NCBI GenBank assembly: GCA_037127255.1
Contig: JBANSL010000004.1
Location: forward strand, 3,100,001 to 3,164,000
Direction of reading: 5' to 3'
Origin: Persicaria tinctoria
Lineage: Eukaryota > Streptophyta > Magnoliopsida > Caryophyllales > Polygonaceae
DNA length: 64,000 bases
Below are positions 33,200-44,993 of the stretch, piece after piece (positions within the stretch are counted from its first letter, which is position 1; each line of letters opens with the position of its first letter). The position numbers and the translations under genes are program-made. The notes beneath the pieces are model-generated. The model was not told where the DNA came from and did no database searches. It was given only the letters and a program-made list of their open reading frames with translations.

Positions 33200-34831
33200 A
33201 TTGGGTACTTCTGTTAACTATCACATCTTAGCCCTTTTCAACTAGGTACATCAAAAATCATAAAATAAAAGAGGGGGGAAAACAAGGGATAACAAATGAA
33301 TAATTTGAAATGATTAATTAATGTGTATCAAGTGTAAAATTTTTGTAAAAAAGGGGGTATAATTGTATAAACTAAGATTATTTTCAACAATTTAAAAAAA
33401 ATGAAATTCGTATGTGTTGTTTTCTGGTGCAATCTGATATGAGTTTTTTGACACATCAATTAATGATGATCTAATATATTTAAGCCACGTTAGACAATGA
33501 CATCGTCTATTTTATCCACATGTTATCCTATGTGTCCTACTCATATCTGAAGTGGTTACAAAATATATCATTTTACCATTAGCTATTTTATAAATATTAC
33601 ACATTGAATTATTTTATCTTTAGTCATTAAGATTGATTATTTTGGTTCATTATATTTAATGATAAGATTTCAATGTCAATTAATTATCTATTGAACAATA
33701 AATCTTATCGTCAAAATATTTATATTAATTCTCAACTTTTTATTATTTCTTGAAAATTTTTTATTAAAAAAAATTCAAATAAAATGTTTTAATCTTCACA
33801 TAAACTTTAATAAATAATAATTTAAATATAATTAATATATAGTTTATTAACAAAACACACAAAAGCTTTTAGAAGTGATCTAATAAAAATGTCCTACCAT
33901 TAATAAATTGATTTTTATATCTCAAGTGTAACGCGTCGACTGAAAAAATTTACGTGACAAACTCCTAAACTAGCTTACTTAAAAAAGCAATACTGTAGGC
34001 TCTAACTGTATAGATAGCCATATACTATACGGAGTAATACACTAGCTTGTTGGTTGAGGACATAAACCAATAAAATAAAATAAATAAATAAAGGAAAAAT
34101 GAGGGCAAATTGCACGTATCCACCTCAAAATCCGTGTCCATTTAGGCTTTTTTTTAATATTTTAGTTTTGTTTGGACGGTGTGCGGTTTTGCTTCCGATG
34201 TGTTTCGGACTTTCGGTGATCTTCTTCATTGGGATTTTGGCGACTGTAGTCACGACTGGCTAGGGTTAATGCGGTGTGTACGAGGTGACTCAATGTTCGG
34301 GACGGAGCTTCATTGCCCACAGGGCCAAAGGTGATTCCTTCAGGGTGGTGCTTGACTTCGTTCTTAGTATACGTCCTCAACTTGCTAGTTTTAGGTTTGC
34401 TTAATGCGTCATGTTGTAGAGTGCGGGCTACGTGTTCATTGCTCCGTTTCCCGATTTTTGTTGTATGTTTCGATGGTCTTTCGTCCTTCGACTTATTAGC
34501 CTATGTCTGTCAACTTGTCGACCTATCGAGAATCAGACCTATCGGATCTCAAATTCTTACTAAACCCTCAAAATTAGTGAGATTTTCGCAAACTTTCCAT
34601 GAAATAGGAAACTATGAAACCATTGGTAAATTTAGTTAACTTCAAACCACATAGTTTTGTGCTTAAGAAGACCAAAGTTTGATTGCAGGAGCTCACAAGT
34701 ACAGTATACAGAGCAGGTGGTGCTTGGTATGTGTATGTGCTTTATGAGAACTCAAAACATGGAATTCACACACTCTTTACACATCACTCAAAGCCCTAGT
34801 AGAGCAAAGTAATTACAAGAAGCGGACCCGA
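33200..34831. other. Intergenic and AGT1 3' side
   Basis: 33.2-34.1 kb is AT-rich with no gene seen. 34.16-34.64 kb is less AT-rich with accidental open frames only. The AGT1 3' UTR must lie within the last few hundred bases before 34832. Confidence 0.4.
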
Positions 34832-36772
34832 TTAGATCCTAGAAACGATCAGAGGAGTCGTTTTCTGCAGGTAAGCGCAGGCAGCTGCAACCCCGCTCCC
34901 CAGCTTGACTGGGTAGCCGACGTCTTTCAGTATCATCTCCACCCCAGCAAGGCAGCCTAGCAATTGCAGCTGCATACAGCACACATACACATTACCAGCC
35001 AAACATGTCAAGCAACTTGAAGTGCGTCGATACTATACATTTGGCAATGCAGAAACAAATTAAGTAGTATTCCGACAGCATATCAACATTTTGCAAGTTG
35101 ACTTACCTCATTGAGGTTGCCGAGATGACCTATTCTGAAGACTTTTCCGGCAACCTTGTTGAGGCCGAGTCCTAAGCTAAGGTTGTAGCGTTTCCATCCT
35201 TGTCGTACTATCTCTGTACTGTCAATGTAGGGAGGAACTAACACAGCAGTTACAGTGTCACTGTGCCATTCCTCTTTCTGGCAGCAGTTTTTCAATCCCC
35301 AAGCTTCCACAGCAAGTCTGCATACATCTCAACATGATGCGACATTTTCATAGAAGCGCGTATTTGTTTCTGTAAGTTAAAATTGGTATGGAGAATTAGC
35401 TTTTACCTTGTTGCTGTTCCTAGACGCGTGTGCCTTGCAATGACATTGTCAAGCCCTTCCTCGAAGATGAGATCAAGGCCAGCTCTGAGCCCATACAGGA
35501 GCTGGATAGAAGGAGTGTATGGCCACATTGTTCCCAGCTTATAGAACTTCAAGTAGTCGTTCCAGTCAAAGAAAACTTTGACTGATTTAGCAGTCTTGGC
35601 CGCCTCGAAAGCTTTTGGACCCGCACACACAAATCCGATCCCAGTGGGAAGAGAAAGAGCCTTCTGAGAACCTGTCAAAGCCACATCTACTCCCCATTCG
35701 TCCATACGGAAATCAAGGGCACATATGGATGACACTCCATCAACCAGGAGGAGAGCTGGATGATTGTAGTGGTCTGAAATAAAAATGCTGGAACATTAAA
35801 AATAATCCACCTCCATAGAGATACATCATCTAAGGTAATGAAGCAATTAATTAATGTAGTGCACTGATATTTCAGAGTTAAGCAGCTCAAATCTGAAGCT
35901 AAAAGCAACACACTTTCTTCCAAATTCATTGAAAAAAAAAAAAATTCTTTGCTTGTGATCAAGGAATTTTGGTCAACATAAAAAATAGTGCAAAGGAATT
36001 GAGATTTGGAGCTGAATGATTCCAGAAACATGATGCTAACCGAGAATTCTCCGTACAGAGGCCAAATTGTTGGTGACACCAGTTGCCGTTTCATTATGGA
36101 CAATGCAGATGGCCTTAATGGTATGGGCAGTATCAGCAGCCAGCTTTGATGCCATAACTTCAAGATTGGCACCTTGTCCCCATTCACTCTCAATGACATC
36201 AACATCAAAACCGAGGCGTTGCTGCTGGTCAATCCACAGCAAACTGAACTGCCCGATTGAGAAGGATATGGTCCTATCACCAGGGGATAGTGTGTTTGTG
36301 AGTGCACTTTCCCATGCTCCAGTCCCTGAAAAAGCACAAAAACCATTAAGGAATATGAAACTTCAACATTTTATTTCAACTAATTTTGGGGACACTTAGT
36401 TGCAGCAATCGGATTAAAGAGGGAAAAAATTTTGTTTACTCCATTAAAATTCGGTACCAGCCCACTGCCACCTTATCAATCCTTATAAACTACCTTATCA
36501 GCGAGGTTTACAAGATGTCTTACACTCTTACCAAACACACTTGTGTCTGCAATGTTAGTGGCAATACCTGTGGTAGGAATGAGAAACGGGACTCCAGTTG
36601 TAGTCTTGAAGATCTTTTTGACATCTTCAATAAGGGTTCTGGTGAGTGCTGGGATAGCTGGAGAGCGGTAATCCTCATTGTTCCGACTCATAGCACGGAT
36701 GACAGGATCCGGGATATTGACAGGTCCAGGAACAAACAAATGGTTCTTCCCAGGGGCGTAAAAATTGTCCAT
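34832..36772 (-). CDS. AGT1: Serine:glyoxylate aminotransferase, peroxisomal
   Basis: A PLP-dependent enzyme of photorespiration that transfers the amino group of serine to glyoxylate in leaf peroxisomes, giving hydroxypyruvate and glycine. Minus-strand exons: 36772-36568, 36325-36041, 35773-35407, 35317-35107, 34969-34832. They join in phase to 1,206 bases, 401 residues, the family length. The N-terminus is MDNFYAPGKNHLFVPGPVN. TGAWESALTNTLSPGDR is in exon 2. The substrate/PLP region has LLLVDGVSSICAL, and Lys201 in TGSQKAL is the Schiff-base lysine by motif. FRIGHLGNLNE precedes the last exon. The protein ends SRI, a type 1 peroxisomal targeting signal known in plant AGT. A probable intron lies in the 5' UTR. 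Confidence 0.97.
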
Positions 36773-36803
36773 CTTTCCCTTCTTAACTCTTCACTTGTTT
36801 TAG

Positions 36804-37359
36804 CTACACATAATTCAGGCAGTGAATCAATCACATATATAGCAATATTTCTTGATCTAGCAATTATGTTTCAAAGTGAAAGCCTTGATAATTATTAGGA
36901 AGTCCAAATTTCGTCAGCAAGAAATCAATCATTCATTTATCCTAACAAAAAACAGTTACTAAAAGCATGGGACTAACTCGAGGGCTTTTTCATGACATAT
37001 TACAAAACAGAAAGCAACCCTACACAAAAATAGATGATATAAGCAGTGCAGAGAAATAAAAAGAGATAAAAACATGAGAGTGATTTTTGTTTACTGAACA
37101 ACAAACACATAAAAAATAGAAGTGCACACTGCTGAAAGTTTATATTAATCTGCAGTAATTATGTTAAACATTCAAGTCATCTGCTTCAAAAAAATGACGT
37201 TTTTATCTTGGAACTCCGAAAATTTTAGGAAAAAAGACAAGGACACGAGAGCACCAAATCGGATTCTAGTCCAAGCAAAAGAAGAAAGTACAGCCATGAT
37301 CATGAAGAATTGATGAAAACCGGAAGCCAAACTCGGAATTTGGAATTAAGTAGGCTTAC
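36804..37359 (-). other. Probable 5'-UTR intron of AGT1
   Basis: On the minus strand a donor AAGG|GTAAGCC (exon end 37360) and an acceptor TATGTGTAG|CTAAAAC (exon start 36803) would join a short leader to the 30 bases before the AGT1 ATG. The region between is AT-rich and non-coding. This is inferred from splice signals only. Confidence 0.4.
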
Positions 37360-37454
37360 CCTTGATAAAAGTGGAGGAGGATTTCCTCCAAGGAACTTTG
37401 TTCTTCAAGCTAAGGAGTATAAGAAAAGAAGAATCAGCGAAGAGACGCAGGATC

Positions 37455-37520
37455 CATTTTAATATATATAAGAGTGACAGAGACCAATCACTGTTTCCTT
37501 CCTCGCGTGGCAGATAACTA
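37455..37520 (-). promoter_or_regulatory. Probable AGT1 core promoter
   Basis: An AATATATATAAG tract (about 37461-37472) can serve as a TATA region read on the minus strand. A GATAAC I-box-type word at about 37513 and a CGCGTGG word at about 37504 lie just upstream. Such words are frequent in light-regulated photorespiration genes. The assignment is inference. Confidence 0.35.
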
Positions 37521-37669
37521 TCTACAAAATAAATTAGAAAAAGTGGAACTAATACAAAAATAAGAAAATAACAACATTAACCCCAATATCTTAGCCTTAC
37601 AAAATTACATCTTATCAACATCTTACAAGAGAGGGCAAACAAATTACATTACACAGTAAGTTAGTGACT

Positions 37670-37830
37670 GTATATATATGTCTAATTCCTATATGATCTT
37701 TAAAGTCAATAAGTTCAAATTCTCATGCGAAAGGATGTCCTAGGTTGGTGTAAATAACAACGGTGAGCCTACCGAAATCCTTACTGTCCGAGGCTTTGTT
37801 TCGAGTCCTTAGACCTTATCTTCACAATAA
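37670..37830. repeat. Possible SINE-like fragment
   Basis: AAGTTCAAATTCTCATGCG at about 37707 resembles a polymerase III B box with the flank usual in plant SINEs, followed by a GGTTGGTG...GAGCCTACCG region. An A box is not convincing. Weak call. Confidence 0.25.
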
Positions 37831-37839
37831 GTACTTCTC

Positions 37840-38061
37840 TTAACACAAATGAGTAACACAATAAGCACATCGTGCCAAACAAACAGTATGAGAAAATCTG
37901 GAAGAAAGCAAGCCACATATAGAATCAGGGGGATTTTTGAGGTAGATAAAGAGCAAGATAAAGATAATATGAACTGATAATGTAAGGGCTAGCAGCCACA
38001 GGAGGTCCTGGAAAGCCAAAGTCCACACAATCCCTACCTTTTTGGCTGATTCTTCCTTCAT
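37840..38061 (-). CDS. Candidate small single-pass membrane protein
   Basis: 73 residues from the ATG at 38061. A polar, charged start (MKEESAKKVG) is followed by one long hydrophobic segment (about residues 11-39, WTLAFQDLLWLLALTLSVHI and onward) and a cysteine-containing tail. The frame is also open 10 codons upstream without an ATG. The positive-inside pattern before a membrane helix is coding-like, but no family is recognised and a second exon or a longer product cannot be excluded. It lies head-to-tail behind AGT1 on the same strand, with about 1 kb of promoter-like sequence to its right. Confidence 0.35.
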   Translation of the reverse strand: MKEESAKKVGIVWTLAFQDLLWLLALTLSVHIIFILLFIYLKNPPDSICGLLSSRFSHTVCLARCAYCVTHLC

Positions 38062-39010
38062 CTTGGTGTCCTCACTCTCCCCACTATTCAATCCTATGGC
38101 CCCCCATCTTCTTCATCGTCACCTACCCCGAATCAGACAAGTTGATCGATGCTTTCTCTTGTCGCATATGTTCCAGACCAAACCCGCATAAATTCAATTC
38201 ACAAGACCTAGCTGAGTTTCAAAGTTTTTACTTTGTTTCTGGATTAAATCCAAACGGCAACTGAACTTGAGAAAAATTGGAGTAACGGCAAGCTAGGTTT
38301 CGTGATTATGATACCTGGTAGATAGTTCGAGTGATTCGAGTCTGGTGAAAAATTGCAGTCGATAACACAAATCGCCATGTTCGGTGAAGAATCATGACCT
38401 GCAATCAATCGGATAATGATTTCGCATCGAATAGAGCCAAAATTAGCAGAATTGATGATCAATCGATTTAAGTTTGACAAAGGATGAAGGAATGGTGAAC
38501 CACATTGAACACGTAACGACACGCAGCGAGTATGGTGAAAAATTGCAGTCAGTAACGCACGTCGCCAGGTTCGTCGGGGCCGTCAGAGTGAAGAATCACG
38601 ATTCGCAGTTGAACGGATGATGATCTAGCCTCAAATTTGATCAACCGCGGCGCGATCGCAAAGCTGTTTGATCCCGCGTTATATGAACAACTGAACTAGT
38701 AATTGATACAGTGGAGTGGAGTGTATAACGGCAAAAACATACCTTTCAACGTTCGATTTGTAGGAGACACTAGGATCAAGTGGAAAGGAATCGTCACTAT
38801 CAGTTGCCGATTAAGCTTCTACGGGAGGAAGTTCAGCGCCGGCGGCGAGGAACGAGACTTTTTTTCTTTTTTCTGTGACGCAAGATAATGATTAGTCCCT
38901 TCCTAGTGCATCCTTGGATCACACGGAGTTCTGAATCGTCGTCGTATCTGTCGTCGGCAGCGAAAGCATGTACACTGCCAGCAAGATAGTAAATCACAAC
39001 ATTCGAATCC
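38062..39010. other. Upstream region of the small ORF, partly duplicated
   Basis: No gene is seen. Two stretches share GGTGAAAAATTGCAGTC-GATAACAC/AGTAACGCA and ...TCGCCA(T/G)GTTCG (about 38343-38380 and 38531-38570), and both go on to GAAGAATCA-GA, so a segment of about 190 bp is duplicated in tandem. Confidence 0.45.
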
Positions 39011-39019
39011 CTGAAAATA

Positions 39020-40340
39020 CGACGAATAACTACATAAGAGAAGGACGAGCAACTCGATATTCAAGAGGCGTTTCCAATCCCTAGCAGAGCTTTAATAACC
39101 AAAAGGTTGTCACCCTCGATCAGGAGGTTTTTAATATTTAGTTATTTGGCCCGTAGAACGCCCATCTTAAGGCCGAGATTTTTCGGCATAGGCAACCGCA
39201 ATACCTCATCAGTCCCGAATAACGAATCCTTACGACGCCGAAGCACCCGGCCTTATAGATCCATCAAAATTTAGCTTGTAGCAATCCGTTGGTGGTTTGA
39301 CCCATAGCCCAGATTGATGAATGTTCCGCCCCGAAGCCACGCGCAATGTATTGGAACATACTGAGATGTCGTTTTGGATATACTGCCCGAGAAACAGGGC
39401 AGCCCCCATCGGTCGCCTCCTTGTTTAAGATATTTGTTTGTTTCCAACATTGGGTGAAGGTTGTGTAGAAAATTTCCATTTCCGTAATGGATACTTTGTC
39501 TGTGTGATCAAAAGCTAATTGGTTCCTAAAAAATCAAATAGACCACCAAGAGCATGCTAATTGCCCAAAAATATTTCAGCCAAACGCCACATTGATATTG
39601 TTGAGAGGTAAAGGCGAACCCACCCTTGCAGAAGTGGCCCAAGGGTTTGGAATACGGATATGTAACGCCCTGTGCAGATGAATGGTCATAGGGCATTCTA
39701 TGAACCGATGAGTAGCTGATTCATTGGTATTATCACAGAAGAGGCAGCCTGGAGGAACAGAAACATGAGACTTATGCAGTCGTTCAACAGTAGGTAGACC
39801 GTCGCGAGCGATTTTCCACATAAAGTGATGAACTTTAGGTAGGACATCCAAGTCCTAGATTCATCCACGGTTAAAATCTTGTAAACCTTTTGTTTTTTAT
39901 AGTAACGAATTTGTTGAACTTGTGGATAACCAACCATTGTTACTAGGGCCCCAATATAGACAGTCCTTGATAGGGTTATTTGGCAAAATGATTCCTAAGA
40001 GATGATTAATATCTTCCAAAAGAAGAAGATTTGTTAATGTCGAAAGCAGTAAACAGGAAAGGTGAGAAAGGATCTCCCGGTCTCAGTCCCCTTGAGGGTT
40101 CAATAATTATGGTAGGTTTGTCGTCAACTAATACAGAATACGAAACTGTTGAGACGCACTCTCTGATCCATCCAAAAAATTGGTCATTAAAGTAAAATCT
40201 AGACATGACATCGAAGAGAAAAGACCATTCCACTCAATCGTAAGCCTTTTCCATGTCCGGCTTCAAGGCTACCAAACCAGATTTGCCCTTTTTCGGCCTA
40301 CAAGAGTGGAACGACTTGATTTCAAAGAGGGGATGCAGGA
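39020..40340 (-). mobile_element. LINE (L1-type) fragment with RT, zf-RVT and RNase H parts
   Basis: Minus strand, in order: RT words GLVALKPDMEKAYD then VEWSFLF (about 40290-40210), then GLRPGDPFSPFLF (about 40090-40050). After an internal deletion comes the zinc-binding zf-RVT region (VHHFMWKIARDGLPTVERL, then CLFCDNTNESATHRFIECP, about 39840-39690). The RNase H start is KLNFDGS (about 39270), with stops after it. Many frames are broken. It is a non-functional, internally deleted copy. Confidence 0.85.
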
Positions 40341-40438
40341 TTTTGAATCTGATTTTTTTAAAAATGAAATCGAGTCCTTAAAAAATTAATTAGAAAATAA
40401 TCAAATTTATTGAGTATTAATCCTTGCTAAAAAAAATA

Positions 40439-40688
40439 GTTATTTGTTAATTAAAACTTGTCATTTTAGAAATCTGCACACTTTTTAATAAAATAAATAA
40501 AAATACACTTATACTCCTAATTATTACTCTACTTTTTTTATTTTCTTGAAAAGTATAACTAACACCTATCTAATTATTACAAGGATAATATTGTAAAGTA
40601 GATGAAAAATTACTTAAAATTACATGTTTTTCTCAATACTCAGTAAGATTTACATCCTAAAACGACATGTTTTTCTTAACGGATGAAG
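40439..40688. mobile_element. Degenerate MITE (AACTTGTC subtype)
   Basis: The left end (TTAATTAAAACTTGTCATTTTAG) and right end (AAAACGACATGTTTTTCTTAACGG) are imperfect complements, as in the nested MITE at 18095-18347. The termini are mutated and no clean TA duplication can be claimed. Confidence 0.55.
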
Positions 40689-41520
40689 TATTATTTTTAT
40701 AGATTATAACAATTACGATCTATCGAGATTCAGGGATATTGAATTTTTACTCTTATAAAAAAAATTAATATCTCCTTTCGTTAATTTTTTGACATATTTT
40801 TTTAAAAACTAAAAATTATATAAAATATTATTTTTTAATATAATTATATATTTATTAGTAATAAATATAAAATTATATTACTGTTGTCCGGCAAGGATCC
40901 CGTGGAGTTGAACTCCATAAATTTAAAAGGATTACCCTATAGCAATCTATCGACCCTAAAAAATAAATTAAAAAATGACTAAATTTATTTAAATCTAAAT
41001 CACTTATTTAAAATCCACGGTTTGTCTACAAAAAAATCTTTAAGTACTTGTGGCCTGTGTGTAAAAATACACTTTTACAACCATGTGAGACATTTTTGCT
41101 TACATTTCACATGAATAAATGACAACTTTAATATTCCTCACAAAAAAAAACTTATGCGGATTTATACAGTTTGAAATGCATTTTGCAAAAATGTGCGACT
41201 TGAATCCAAAAGGTTCACACCTTTCGTCCCGCATTTTGTGTAAGATAATGCTCACTCCTTGTCATTTTTTGATGTCTTACGAATTTTTCTTTGTTGTGCA
41301 AGATCTATCTTAGTGGAGTACGAAATCAATTCTCGCCCTTAGCAAATGAATCAATTCTCGCCTTTAACAAGATTGAATATTCTCTTTTCGTGCTATTGTG
41401 GTACCACAATCATTTATGTTTTTGATAAACTGTAAAAAATTGGGTGGCGTCAGACTTTTTTATACCATCACCTAAGTATATCTTTTAGGATGAAAGCTTT
41501 AAGCTTTGAATGTGAAGCTA
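40689..41520. other. AT-rich intergenic with a MITE half
   Basis: About 40770-40885 (TCTCCTTTCGTTAATTTTTTGACA..., ending TTAGTAATAAATATAAAATTAT) looks like the left half of another MITE. The rest shows no feature. Confidence 0.4.
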
Positions 41521-41529
41521 ACATTGGAA

Positions 41530-41835
41530 ATTTGAACCAGACTAAAGGATGAGGAGGGAGCCTGAGATCAACATCTCGATCTTCCAAGGGCTCCTAAAAA
41601 CTCCATCAAGTGAATTGATTATCGTAAGATAGCCCCTTTGTTAACTCGGCTGGGCTCAAGACGCTGGAGGGAGAGATCGTGTGTGTGGGCCCACATACGG
41701 GAGGCTCGAACAACATATAAATCCGAACGGGGTTCCATCTCAAAACCAATTGGCAATGAGATGAGTAGTCCTTCAACCTTATATGTTGTTCAAGTATTCT
41801 CAATATAACCGATGTGGGGCAACCACACTCCAACA
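41530..41835 (-). mobile_element. Solo LTR or TRIM-like LTR fragment
   Basis: On the minus strand the sequence starts TGTTGGAGTG and runs through CCCCACATCGGTTATATTG and CTCATTGCCAATTGGTTTT to GAGATGGAACCCCG. This word order is typical of Copia-type plant LTRs (CCCACATCGG start, 'TTGGTTTTGAGATGGAACCCC' class). No PBS, coding or second LTR is nearby. The inner end is uncertain. Confidence 0.55.
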
Positions 41836-41839
41836 CCCT

Positions 41840-42840
41840 TATACTTTAATCTTTTTGATTCCCAATCTCTTGACCTCTCCCAACCAAAACGGAGAAGCAA
41901 CATAAAAACAAAGAGGATTACTAAATCTGCAACATTCTTCAAAATAAATGATTATTCAAATCTTTAAAATGAAGAAGCGGTTGGAGTTTAGAGCATCTCT
42001 AATTCTCATTTTAGAGATTTTGAAATTTTTGGAGAATCTATAAACCTATAAAAATTGTGTCCTTAGGGTCCTTAATGACTCTCAACCATAATGACCCTAT
42101 AATAATAATAATAACAAGAAAAGTTTTTTTATTTAAAAACTTAATTGATCTTTTTTATGCATAATAATATCTTGACTCTTGAGGTGTGTTGAGCCCTTCA
42201 TAAATGAGTGCCATTATTCATCTTATTACCTAAAAAATTACTTATAATTTAATAATTTAATATTATTTAGAATTGATGACAAATTAGCCATTTATTGTAT
42301 AATGTTGTCATCCCCCTTCTTTGTGTACTGTATAGTCTGTTGGTGTCAATTCAACGTTGAAAATTAGGCGTTTACATTCAAATTAATTCACAGAACCGTT
42401 TCATGACCGATGGTTTCTTCCTTCTTCATATATACGGGGGTTCTGCATATGTAAGTTTTTCAGATTCAAGGTCGAATGTGGGCGAGCGAAGCAGCACTGT
42501 CGAGACCAAAAGAGTAGGGCAACAGGCGAAGTGCGAGGGTTGCTCTGGGCGAGGGCTGCTGTGCTGCTGCGTCGGCGCCGCTATTGCTCATGGCTTCGCT
42601 GCTGTTGCTGGAGGCGAAGGGGAAGACCGCGAGACCTAATTGTAAGTTTCTCCTATTTTAGGTTTGATCTTCTGTCAATAATTCAATTAATTCGAGATTG
42701 ATGAATGTTAATACACGTTATTGAACTTATTGAATTGATTTTGTTGAAATGTTAAATTGATTTTGTTGGAATTGTTAAATTAGGGTATGAGACTTGAGAT
42801 TTGAAAAATGAATTTGGGGTTTCAGGGTTTGTGTTTTAAA
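41840..42840. other. Intergenic, no confident gene
   Basis: AT-rich except for a GC-rich island at 42460-42640, in which an open frame (42403-42639) of 78 residues with cysteine clusters is found. It has no recognised motif and is followed by a GTAAGT word, so a first exon of an unknown gene is possible but unsupported. Confidence 0.3.
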
Positions 42841-42844
42841 TCAA

Positions 42845-43640
42845 TCTGTTGGAGGGATGGTGATCACTCTAAGCGTTTGTAGCTTACTTGGAATCTCCTC
42901 TACTGGTTCTATTTACGCAGTGAAGACGCCTATCAACGTCTGCCTATGGAGGATGCTTATGAAGGATTTGATGCCAAGGCATTATCAGAACGTAGCTAAA
43001 GTGCTTGAGAAGACGAAGAGCCTGCAAAAGAAGCTATAGAGTCCGCAATACAAGACATGGAGAAGGATAGAGATCGCCTAGACAATGTAGATATTTGAAG
43101 ATCGGAGTTGAAGGTTTACTTGGAAAAGGAGGTTATTCAGCCTCTATATGAAGCTCATATCACTTTCAGGCGGATAAGGTTTCCTATCCTGAAAGGGGTA
43201 CGGAATACGAGTTTCAAAGAGGAGCCGCTGATCAACAGCTGTAAGCGAGGAGGTACTACATCACGCCTAAAGCGAACAGAGATCGGAAGACAAGCATATA
43301 CAGGATGGGAAGTGTGTTCAACACGATAGGGCAGTGTTGCTGAAGAAAGAGCTAGAAGAGTACATCAAGTATGATGTCGGAGGTCACTGTAATGATAATT
43401 GGAACCTGGCTCACAAGCTTATGCTCACAAGTATGATGTCGGAGATCACCAAGCTTTACTTGAAGCCTTACCCGAGGATGATGATCGGATCGGTCTGGAT
43501 TACAGTGTGGACACAGGGACTTTCGTGGTGAGAGTGAGAATACGAAATGTAACGATTGCTTCGGTTGCACTGGACTCCATTCAGCGAAGTGATAGCACTC
43601 CGCACTATGCTTCCTCTATATGTGACTCCTAATCAGAGAC
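42845..43640 (+). pseudogene. Unrecognised coding-like relict
   Basis: Codon-like sequence with frameshifts and stops on the plus strand: EDAYQRLPMEDAYEGFDAKA, then EKDRDRLDNVDI, then LKVYLEKEVIQPLYEAHI, then HKYDVGDHQALLEALPEDDD and FVVRVRIRNVT. A 24-base segment with TATGATGTCGGAG is present twice (43371 and 43431). The composition differs from the AT-rich flanks, which suggests a degraded gene or transposon domain. No family is recognised, and no poly(A) tail or splice structure is clear. Confidence 0.35.
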
Positions 43641-44640
43641 TACCATTCTTCAACAACATAATGGACTTGATTCTTACGACAGGCTTCTTGGATGGTTGGA
43701 TTGATTTCCAGTTGCTGGACTTCATCCTGTTTGGTTGGGACTGGATTCTGATGCCCGGTGACTTGCTGTGGGTAGATAGGTTTTTCTGTAATAGAAATGA
43801 CTTGGAAGATATATTTGATTTATGGATTGGGACGGTTGTTATTAATCAATACATCATCAAATACAAAATTCAATTTAAATAAGCTCTATGTTAAATTCAA
43901 CATCAGGGAGCTTCTACTGCTACAATATCACAATCCATACCATGTTCCTAAGGAAGAAGACAGTACTACCACAATTATAAGCAAGATAAGTTAGATCCTC
44001 TTTAGACTAACCAATGTCCCTAATAGTCATCGAAAGGAACATACCTTTAGATGGTTTATGGACAAAGCCCGGGACTGGAATTTGAACCTTAGCAATTACA
44101 TCTTTTGTTATATCTAATACGGAGTATATAATATGGCTCAAGAGTCATTTGTTATATATAAACACTTAATTTACTTCTATGTTATTTTGGATATATTTAT
44201 TTTATCATTTAGACTTTTGTTATATTTTATAAGTTTTTTTTAAAAAAAAGTATGATCATATTTATTTTATCCCTCTTTTATTTTTTTTGTTTGTATTCCC
44301 TAAATAGAGTATGATCATTTGTTTTAAATCACACTTTTTACAAAAAATAATCCAGTATGTTATTTGTTTAAAATTGCATATTTTCTTAAAGATAAATGTG
44401 ATGGGAATTAGGAAGGTCAAAGTCATAACCGTTTCTTATCATATACAGTATTGTTATTGTTATTTTAATCTCACTAATTAGGAAGGTCAAAGGCCATAAT
44501 GGTTTCTCTTATGTAACTGTTGCTGAAAACTCGAATGTAAACGGTTTAGGTAATTAATGGGATAGTAATCAAATGATAAAAATATATCACCAAGTTTAAA
44601 GACAATTAATCACAATAAAATATATAATTAATAATAAAAA
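43641..44640. other. AT-rich intergenic
   Basis: No gene. Two similar stretches (about 44411-44440 and 44480-44510, both GGAAGGTCAAAG-CATAA-GGTTTCT) suggest a short local duplication. Confidence 0.4.
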
Positions 44641-44642
44641 TA

Positions 44643-44993
44643 TCCTACTATATATAGGGTTAAGGACGAAGAGGGGAAGGTGAATTATGGAAACGTCCTC
44701 GAAACATCTGTTGAATTCGATTCCGATCACGGTCGTTCGTCAACTGCTTTGATATTTGTCGATTTCTCCCATTCACCGTCAATTTTTTTTTTATCGATGT
44801 TTTTAGGAATAGATTGTTTTCTTTCTCACAGATTCTTCTTTGTTCATACAGATGAATATATGGACACATATATAGTTTAGATTAGGGAACAATATAACAT
44901 AAAATAATATGTTAAATAATATTAAAAATATCAAAACTTATATGTTCTGTGCATATTTATGTCCCGTGCGTAGCACGGGCATGACTTGCCTAG
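44643..44993 (+). mobile_element. Short non-autonomous Helitron
   Basis: The 3' end has the full Helitron signature: a perfect 7-bp stem hairpin CCCGTGC-GTA-GCACGGG (44963-44979), ten bases, then CTAG (44990-44993) followed by T. The 5' end proposed is TCCTACTATATATAGGG at 44643, preceded by A, consistent with insertion between A and T without target duplication. The element would be 351 bp and non-coding. The 3' end is strong; the 5' end rests on the TC start and its likeness to plant Helitron 5' termini. Confidence 0.75.

Noticed and set aside
37840..38091. Ten-codon extension of the small membrane ORF
   Set aside because: It has no ATG; the ATG at 38061 is the first usable start.
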